A program made the position numbers and the translations under genes. A DNA stretch of 12,302 nucleotides. Source: Nitrospirota bacterium. GTDB lineage: Bacteria; Nitrospirota_A; Leptospirillia; Leptospirillales; Leptospirillaceae. This document shows, piece by piece, positions 7,442 to 12,302 of the stretch. Within the stretch, counting starts at the first letter, position 1. Every line of letters begins with the position of its first letter. The stretch is from positions 1 through 12,302 of the forward strand of contig JAKCCY010000087.1 in assembly GCA_021838765.1 (NCBI GenBank), read 5' to 3'. The notes below the pieces were generated by a model. The model was not told where the DNA came from, did not search any database, and was given only the letters and a program-made list of their open reading frames with translations.

Positions 7442-8162
7442 ATGGTACTCCTAGGATGAATTGATCAGGAAACTTCTGGATTTTCCTCAATATCACCCAT
7501 CCCGCGGATGAGCTCCCCCTGAGCCTAACATATTTTTTCTGGTAAGACTTCTGGGGTTGTTACAGGTCAGGACTCGGTTGATTGTCTGTCATGGGGATCT
7601 TTCTCATTCACTGGATTCCTTTGAAATGCTTCGTTCGTATGGTTCCATGACCGCCGCATCTTCCCTCGGAGCTCCGAAGGTCTTTCGGTGCAGAGTTTCG
7701 GAGGATTCCTTTCGAAAAGGTAATGCAGGCGGGCCATGGCAGGAATGCTCGCTTCGCCATGCTCATCCGGAACAAGCCCTCCAGCAGAAAGTCTGAAGCC
7801 CCTGGGTGCGATCCAAATATCTGAACGCAGTCAGAACCTGCAGGGTAAAAAAAAGTAGAATTCCCAGATCTGTAGCCTTTTTTAGCCATTTTTGTTTCTG
7901 AAGGTTTAGTTTGAACTTTAAACCAGATCATTCATTAGGGCGCGAGGTGATAACGAGAAGATTTGCAAGACAGCTTGGTCGCATAAAAAGGCATCCAGGA
8001 TCGTTCCATGGACCACGACTCGCGGCAAAAATGGCCCTAAAGTGCCTTGGCAGCGTTCGCGCAAAAAGAAAAGAGCCTCCTAATGAATAATCTGGGTTTA
8101 AGTGACCTGGCAGTCAATGAGATGAGTCACCCTTTTCGATGGAAGCTGAGAGGCCTTTGAAT
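7442..8162. other. Gene-poor stretch between the RND pump and the YihY-like gene
   Basis: About 720 bases hold no gene I recognise. Both strands carry open frames over 7557-7931: plus strand 7557-7796, 79 codons, and minus strand 7608-7931, 107 codons. Neither has a good ribosome binding site or a known motif, and the two cannot both be real. A basic 47-codon frame starts at GTG 7947 (VITRRFARQLGRIKRHPG, and so on), overlapped by a second open frame rich in lysine and arginine. The stretch may be decayed mobile DNA. Promoters for the pump (leftward) and the YihY-like gene (rightward) must lie here, but I cannot place them. Confidence 0.4.
7448..7452 (-). promoter_or_regulatory. Ribosome binding site deciding a TTG start for the RND pump
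   Basis: AGGAG on the minus strand lies 6 nt before the TTG at 7441, at ideal spacing. The next in-frame ATG (7411, ten codons later) has no such sequence in front of it. This favours the TTG start. Confidence 0.5.
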
Positions 8163-8996
8163 ATGTGGAAAGAAATCAAATCATCGGCTTTAAGGTTGTT
8201 CGACAGTTTTCATAAGCATAACGTATTTACTCTTTCTGCTGCTTTGGCTTTTTACACTGCCCTGTCTTTAGCTCCGTTGTTATTGATTACCCTTTCTGCC
8301 ATTAGTATTTTAGGCGAAAAATCACAGACCCATTTTCTCAATCAGCTACGCACTGTGTTCGGCGATCAAGCTACCGCTGCTATCGCAATCATTGTAAAGA
8401 GCGCTCATCAGCGTCCGCATCTGGGAGGAATGGCAGGGGTTGTCGGAATTCTCATTTTATTTTTTTCGGCCAGCAGTGTGTTTGCACAACTGGAGTTTTC
8501 CTTAAACACTATTTTTGAAAGCAGTTCTTTAATCAAGCCCGGCCTCTGGTCTCTCATACGAAGGCGCCTCTTGTCTATCGGAATGGTTATTTCATTTGGT
8601 TTCTTAGCTCTCGTCTCATTAATAATGAGCGCGATGCTCTCTTATATCTTGACGAATGAAACTCAAGTTTGGCAACAGGTCAATCTCGTAGTCACTTTGA
8701 TCGTTTTTTCTGCCTCTTTTGCCCTGTTGTTTAAATTTTTACCCGCTGCCCGAATGACCTGGACGAACTGTTTTATCGGCGGAACCATTACTGCTTTGCT
8801 GTTTTCTGTTGGCAAGAACCTGATTGGGTTTTATTTAGGCCACAGCGCAGTCGGTTCCGCTTATGGCGCTGCAGGGTCACTCGTTGTGCTGCTAAGCTGG
8901 GTCTTTTACTCTTCGGTTATTGTATTTGTGGGAGCGGAAATAACGAACTTAGTCACTCTCAAGCAATCCCCAACCAAACGACCAGACAACAAATAA
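8163..8996 (+). CDS. YihY/BrkB-family inner-membrane protein
   Basis: This is a 277-residue membrane protein with six hydrophobic segments, matching the usual size of the YihY/UPF0761 (Virul_fac_BrkB) family. The hallmarks are the first helix region LSAALAFYTALSLAPLLLI (24-42), with the conserved alanines and the Y and P residues, and the C-terminal signature GSAYGAAGSLVVLLSWVFYS (231-250) followed by GAEIT. Its members were once called RNase BN by mistake; their real role is unsettled, with transport or envelope functions proposed. The frame extends upstream to an ATG at 8139, but MWKEIK at 8163 is preferred: GAGAGG lies 9 nt before it, and family members start this way. The gene uses many A/T-ending codons such as TTA and ATT, unlike the pump and restriction genes around it, suggesting a different origin. 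No operon partner is visible. Confidence 0.85.
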   Translation: MWKEIKSSALRLFDSFHKHNVFTLSAALAFYTALSLAPLLLITLSAISILGEKSQTHFLNQLRTVFGDQATAAIAIIVKSAHQRPHLGGMAGVVGILILFFSASSVFAQLEFSLNTIFESSSLIKPGLWSLIRRRLLSIGMVISFGFLALVSLIMSAMLSYILTNETQVWQQVNLVVTLIVFSASFALLFKFLPAARMTWTNCFIGGTITALLFSVGKNLIGFYLGHSAVGSAYGAAGSLVVLLSWVFYSSVIVFVGAEITNLVTLKQSPTKRPDNK

Positions 8997-9223
8997 TACC
9001 AATGAACATAGGCTTTTGGAGATTTGGTCGTAGCCGAGAAATGCTGGCGAGGAGGAGTTTACTCGTTCATCACAATTAGGAAGCCCTATTCGATCCTTCG
9101 ATAGATGCCAGAAAGTGATTTGCCAAAGGATGGGACTTCCACGCCCGAGTGCGATTTTTCTCCTGATTGGCAAAGGGTTGGAAGAATAGATTGGAAATCA
9201 TGTTGAATTTCGCTGGAAAGCAT
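8997..9223. other. Spacer between the YihY-like gene and the tRNA scar
   Basis: These 227 bases hold no frame with a known motif and no RNA gene I can recognise. There is no obvious T-rich hairpin terminator after the YihY-like gene. In the integration model this is host chromosome just beyond the element's far end. Confidence 0.35.
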
Positions 9224-9281
9224 TGGTACTCGGGAGGGGAATCGAACCCCTATGACCGTAAGGTCGGCGGATTTTGAGTCC
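9224..9281 (-). tRNA. tRNA-Leu(CAA) 3' fragment, probable attachment-site scar
   Basis: The minus strand reads the last 58 bases of a class II tRNA. They comprise the anticodon region GGACTCAAAATCC (anticodon CAA) at 9269-9281, a long variable arm with the perfect stem GACC-TTAC-GGTC, the T arm AGGGG-TTCGATT-CCCCT, the acceptor 3' strand CCCGAGT, and ACCA. The 5' half (acceptor 5' strand, which should read ACTCGGG, and the D arm) is absent upstream. The match ends inside the 5' side of the anticodon stem: the fragment has CAGGA where pairing with TCCGC requires GCGGA. This is the usual remnant left at the far end of an element that integrated into the 3' part of a tRNA gene. In that model the element lies on the 5' side, at higher coordinates, where the restriction operon is. 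It cannot make a functional tRNA. Confidence 0.85.
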
Positions 9282-9364
9282 TGTTTTTGGCAAGGACAGC
9301 AGAGGGCTTATTCTCTAAAACCCTTTATTTAAGGCATTTCTATGTTTCTTCCCATTACGGGATG

Positions 9365-9443
9365 TTACAAGGTTTTCATTTCGAAAACGGCAAGAAAACG
9401 GCAAAAAAATCCCCCGGAATACATTGCATTACAAGGTGTTTCA
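9365..9443. repeat. Direct repeats at the element end next to the tRNA scar
   Basis: Two copies of an imperfect direct repeat, TTACAAGGTTTTCA (9365-9378) and TTACAAGGTGTTTCA (9429-9443), differ by one inserted G. They flank a perfect tandem duplication of GAAAACGGCAA (9383-9393 and 9394-9404). The right copy ends where hsdR loses its family sequence, at about 9441-9444. Short direct repeats close to a tRNA junction resemble arm-type binding sites of tyrosine integrases; this role is inferred. Confidence 0.5.
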
Positions 9444-11292
9444 CCAAGGCTCGACAATCGTGGTACTCATGTTCAGCGATGTATTTGTCGAAGGCGATTT
9501 TGTACCGGACCGCCGCTTTTCGGGAGTCGGTGACGACCATCGCTTTGGCTTTCCCTCCGATTTTGGGAAGCACCTTTTCCCGGAAATGCTCGATGATAAT
9601 CGCCACCTTCTGGGCGATATTGTGGGGATGAAGCCGTAGATAACGTCCAAGGGCCTTGGAGGCTTTGTCAAGGGGAAGTTCTTTGTCTTCCTTTCCGGTA
9701 TGGGCCAGTTTGTAGAAGGCTTTATAACTCACATAGTTTTGGAGAACATCGAGGATAAACCCTTCTTCAATCGCCTGGCGCATGGAGTAGACATGAAATG
9801 GTTCCGGTTTTCCGTCCGGTCCGGGACAGCCGAAGATCTCAAGGGTCTTGGCTTTGGGTGTGGCAGTGAAGGCAAAGGTGGAAAGATTCTCCGGACGCTT
9901 TCGGGAGGCCATGATCCGGTTGACGACATCCTCTGATGTGAGTTCTTCTTCCGGATCCGTCTCTTCACCCTCGCTCGAAGAGAGAACAGCCTGAAGCTTC
10001 TGGGCGGCCGATCCGGTCTGGGAGGAATGGGCCTCGTCGATAATCAGGGCGAATCGGCGTTTGGAGAGGTCTCCAACTTTCTCCATCACGAACGGGAACT
10101 TCTGAAGGGTGGTGATGATGATGGGCTTCCCTTCTGACAAGGCCTGGGCCAGTTGTCCGGAATTCTCGTCGATCTTCTGGACGACCCCTTCCTTGTGCTC
10201 AAACTGGTAGATCGTTTCCTGGAGTTGCTTATCCAGAACCTTCCGGTCGGTGATCACCACGACGGAGTCGAAGACCTTATCCCCTCTCTCGTTGTGGAGC
10301 GAGGCCATCCGGTGGGCGACCCACCCGATGGTGTTGGATTTCCCGGATCCGGCCGAATGCTGTATGAGATAGGAATGGCCCACCCCTTCCTTTTTGGCCG
10401 CACCTACCAGCAGCCGGACCGCTTCCCATTGATGGTAGCGGGGAAAGATCAGAGTTTCCTGGATCTTCTTCTTTCCCTCGGATTCAGTTTCCTTTTTCTC
10501 TATGGTGAGGAAATTTCCCAGAATATCGAGCCAGTTGTCTCGCTGCCAGATCTTCTCCCAGAGATAGGAAGTGGCATAGCCGAGAGGGTTGGGAGGATTC
10601 CCCGCTCCCTCGTCGTGGCCCTGGTTGAAGGGAAGGAACCGGGTATGAGCCCCTTCTAGTCGGGTCGTAATAAAGACCTCATCTGTAGAGACGGCAAAAT
10701 GAACCAATGCCCGTGTCTTGAAGGCCAACAAAGGTTCATTCTCTTTGGCGACAGGATCCCTTGGAAGCCGGTCTTTTTGATATTGCCGGATGGCATCCCG
10801 GATGTTCTGGGTCAGATCGGTCTTGAGTTCGGCGGTGGCCACCGGAAGGCCGTTTACGAAAAGTCCCAGGTCAAGAGAGTTCTGGTTATGCCGGGAATAA
10901 TGGAGTTGACGGACAACGGTCAGTCGATTGGATGCATAGTGGGTCCATAGGAGCGGATTGGCATCGTGGGCGGGACGGAACTGGCAGAGAGAGAATCTTG
11001 CATCCCGGTCCTTGAATCCATGCCGCAAAAGAAAGAGGGTTCCGTGCCTGTCGAGCTGTTCGGCGACTCTTTTTAGAAACATGGATTCGGAGTGACTGTT
11101 GTGCCAACGGACAAACTTGGCCCATTCAGTGGGTTGGGTTTCCTTGACGAAATCCAGGAGGTCTTCGGGATAGAGAGCCAGTTCTTTGTCGTATTTGGTG
11201 TCGGATCCTTCCTTCCAGCCATGGGTCCCCAGGTATTCGACGAGTTCCTTCTCGAAGACGTTTTCCTTGTGGACCTGGTGGAGGTCGGTCAT
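9376..11292 (-). pseudogene. hsdR: Type I restriction endonuclease subunit R, C-terminally truncated
   Basis: HsdR is the nuclease-motor subunit of type I restriction complexes; it cuts unmodified DNA after ATP-driven translocation. This 638-residue frame covers only about the first two thirds of a normal subunit. It has the N-terminal nuclease domain with the PD-(D/E)xK residues D141 and E155-L-K157, then helicase motifs: Walker A HSAGSGKSN (312-320), DEAH (419-422), FTATPK (475-480) and VVTDSRKAAVRY (586-597). Family-like sequence stops at RALV (V617), and about 21 unrelated residues follow before the stop. Missing are the late helicase motifs (a TGFD-type and a Q..SR.NR-type motif) and the C-terminal region that docks onto the methylase. 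The start ATG overlaps the stop of the upstream small gene (ATGA). Restriction activity is unlikely. Confidence 0.88.
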
Positions 11293-11522
11293 AGGCGGGG
11301 GGGCTCCCGGTGAAGTGTATTGTGTCGACGCCGATCGTTTTCTTCCATGAAATCTTTGAAGTCCGATTCCTCCATGTCGTTCCAGGAACCAGCGAAGGAA
11401 AGAACGCTGTTTCGGGGATCCTCCCGAAAACCCCTGAGAAGATCCAGAACTTCCTGGAGTCGCTCCCCAGGAATCTTGTCAATCATTTCCAAGATCCGGG
11501 ATCTCAGGAAATCCTCAGGCAT
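11289..11522 (-). CDS. Small VapB/DUF2281-like antitoxin-type protein without a visible toxin
   Basis: This 77-residue acidic protein begins MPEDFLRSRILEMIDKIPGERLQ, a helical segment like the ILE.I..LPEE.. opening of DUF2281/VapB-type antitoxins. Its middle carries LSFAGSWNDMEESDFKDFM followed by a basic RRR, the pattern many such antitoxins use to bind the groove of a PIN-domain toxin. No PIN-domain gene lies next to it; the following gene is hsdR. Its ATG overlaps the end of hicB by 8 bp and its stop overlaps the hsdR start by 4 bp, so it belongs to the same transcript. The family assignment rests on pattern recognition only. It might be an orphan antitoxin left after loss of a toxin gene, or it might have been recruited as a small regulator. 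Confidence 0.55.
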   Translation of the reverse strand: MPEDFLRSRILEMIDKIPGERLQEVLDLLRGFREDPRNSVLSFAGSWNDMEESDFKDFMEENDRRRHNTLHREPPRL

Positions 11523-11727
11523 ACATCAGCCGTCCCTTGGGCTCGGGGATCGGTCGACCCAGTTCCCGGGCGGTTTGGATCCATTCTCCGATCACGACTT
11601 CTGCGTTTGCCACTGCTTCCTGGTAGGTGGCTCCGTCGGACATGCATCCCGGAAGTTCCGGTACCTCGACGATGTAGGACTGATCCTCCAAACTCCAGTA
11701 GATGATGAGTTCATAGCGAATCGGCAT
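11515..11727 (-). CDS. hicB: HicB-family antitoxin
   Basis: This is a 70-residue HicB antitoxin with a partial RNase-H-like fold. The sequence MPIRYELIIYWSLEDQSYIV EVPELPGCMSDG (residues 1-32) is the classic HicB pattern: a first strand, a turn, then VPELPGC and a DG turn. The helix with EAVANAEVVIGEWIQTARELGRPIPEP follows. There is no C-terminal DNA-binding domain, so this is the short form. The frame opens further upstream, but the second ATG of a doublet (11727) is chosen because GGAGG lies 5 nt before it and the family begins there. It overlaps the end of hicA by 17 bp and the next gene by 8 bp. HicB neutralises HicA by direct binding and, with partners, can repress the operon. The pair sits between hsdS and hsdR. 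Confidence 0.9.
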   Translation of the reverse strand: MPIRYELIIYWSLEDQSYIVEVPELPGCMSDGATYQEAVANAEVVIGEWIQTARELGRPIPEPKGRLMYA

Positions 11728-11977
11728 CATTTCCTCCCAGTTTGTGCCGGACGATGACCATCCGGATCTGTTTGACCTGATAAGCCTTGGCTTGGCCACC
11801 CCGAGGCTGGATATTCAGAATTTCCGGAATGCCGTCTCGGGTAAAGATGTGATGATCTCCACGAATTCGTTGTTCGAACCCCAATGATACCAGCAGGCGA
11901 CATAGGCTGTCGAAAGGGATGTTGTTGTCGGATCGTCCGGAAAGAATCCGGGCCAGTATCTTGGTTTGCTCACCCAT
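11711..11977 (-). CDS. hicA: HicA-family mRNA interferase toxin
   Basis: This 88-residue HicA toxin is a small double-stranded-RNA-binding-like fold enzyme that cleaves mRNA independently of ribosomes. The core is LCRLLVSLGFEQRIRGDHHIF (split about residues 25-45), with the active-site histidine in GDHH (H42 or H43), followed by IPEILNIQPRGGQAKAYQVK and QIRMVIV. The N-terminal extension with KILARILSGRSDNNI is that of the longer HicA subfamily. The ATG at 11977 is chosen over an upstream one inside hsdS because the family begins near it. It has only a weak GGGAAA upstream and overlaps the hsdS stop by 8 bp, which suggests translation coupled to hsdS. The catalytic motif looks intact, so the toxin should be active. 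It precedes hicB in the usual toxin-first order. Confidence 0.9.
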   Translation of the reverse strand: MGEQTKILARILSGRSDNNIPFDSLCRLLVSLGFEQRIRGDHHIFTRDGIPEILNIQPRGGQAKAYQVKQIRMVIVRHKLGGNDADSL

Positions 11978-12302
11978 GGGCGATTTCCCGTTTCTTAAAT
12001 CCCGAAGGAACGACCTCCCGCACATCGATCTTTCCTGTCACAGCTGCCGTGATCAGGGAGGAACGATATCCTTTCAGAAGTTCGATGAACTTTCGGGCTT
12101 CTGAAAGGAGGGTATTGATACGGGAGGTTTGGTGGTCGAGGAAGGAAATGATTAGATTTTGTTCCTTCTCAGGGGGGAGAGCAATCATAACCTCTTTAAG
12201 TGATTCGCGGTTGATTTTCGGCATTGCCACTCGTTCTGATTCCAAAACCGCGAGAGCTGAGAAAGGTTCTGACAAGATAAACCAATGAGCCTCTTGCAAA
12301 AC
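11970..12302 (-). CDS. hsdS: Type I restriction-modification specificity subunit S (C-terminal part)
   Basis: The window holds the last 110 residues of HsdS, the subunit that recognises the DNA target and brings the methylase and restriction subunits to it. The frame is open to the right edge, so the N-terminal part is outside. What is seen is the end of the second target-recognition domain (VAMPKINRESLKEVMIALPP), followed by EKEQNLIISFLDHQTSRINT and the conserved C-terminal coiled helix ending YRSSLITAAVTGKIDVRE, a near-universal HsdS ending. It has no in-window start; the first codons at the edge read V-L-Q-E. The stop codon overlaps the hicA start by 8 bp. hsdM would be expected upstream, to the right. 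The recognition sequence cannot be deduced. Confidence 0.92.
   Translation of the reverse strand, partial: VLQEAHWFILSEPFSALAVLESERVAMPKINRESLKEVMIALPPEKEQNLIISFLDHQTSRINTLLSEARKFIELLKGYRSSLITAAVTGKIDVREVVPSGFKKREIAHG

Noticed and set aside
9224..9300. A complete functional tRNA-Leu gene
   Set aside because: The bases upstream of the anticodon stem do not give a D arm or the 5' acceptor strand ACTCGGG, so the gene is only a 3' fragment.
9282..9441. A simple frameshift explaining the short HsdR, with the remainder in another frame
   Set aside because: No frame between 9282 and 9441 carries the expected late helicase motifs, and the tRNA fragment follows within 160 bp, so the rest of the gene is absent, not shifted.
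10153..10659. A 168-codon plus-strand frame opposite hsdR
   Set aside because: It is antisense to the nuclease-helicase core of HsdR; its composition mirrors that gene and it has no credible ribosome binding site.
1..12302. A CRISPR array or intact insertion sequence
   Set aside because: No regularly spaced repeats, and no transposase frame bounded by inverted repeats, were seen on either strand.

Overview
The window looks like part of a Gram-negative bacterial chromosome. It encodes an RND pump with a lipoprotein adaptor and a secreted protein with a Sec signal peptide. Most genes are moderately GC-rich, the exception being the AT-richer gene around 8163-8996. The mix of a sulfur-type DsrE/YeiH module, a CzcA/CusA-like pump and a type I restriction island would fit an acidophile such as Leptospirillum, but that is an impression from gene content and style, not something the sequence proves.

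Layout. (1) Positions 1-602, minus strand: 5' part of a secreted protein with two carboxypeptidase-regulatory-like beta-sandwich domains, running off the left edge. (2) 603-1004: a 402-bp spacer ending in a promoter that contains an operator-like palindrome. (3) 1005-3309, plus strand: a TetR-type regulator, a DsrE-like small sulfur-carrier-fold protein and a YeiH/UPF0324 putative sulfate/sulfite exporter, apparently one regulated module. (4) 3356-7441, minus strand: an RND inner-membrane pump followed directly by its CusB/HlyD-like lipoprotein adaptor, convergent with the exporter; no outer-membrane channel gene is visible. (5) 7442-8162: a gene-poor stretch with no recognisable gene. (6) 8163-8996, plus strand: a YihY/BrkB-family membrane protein of different base composition. 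(7) 9224-9281: the 3' piece only of a tRNA-Leu(CAA) gene, minus strand, interpreted as the distal attachment site of an integrated element. (8) 9282-12302, minus strand: the end of that element, with short direct repeats and then a tightly overlapping operon, read right to left: hsdS (partial), hicA, hicB, a VapB/DUF2281-like antitoxin-type gene, and an hsdR cut off at its C-terminus.

How the parts work together. The TetR protein probably controls itself and the DsrE/YeiH pair through palindromes at 980-997 and 1632-1665. The RND pair forms an envelope efflux pump that must borrow an outer-membrane channel. The right-hand operon combines type I restriction-modification genes with a HicAB toxin-antitoxin pair lodged between the specificity and restriction subunits, all with overlapping start and stop codons. 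The restriction subunit lacks its last helicase motifs and C-terminal region, and its break lies about 160 bp from the tRNA scar. The island therefore probably retains toxin-antitoxin and perhaps modification functions, but not restriction.
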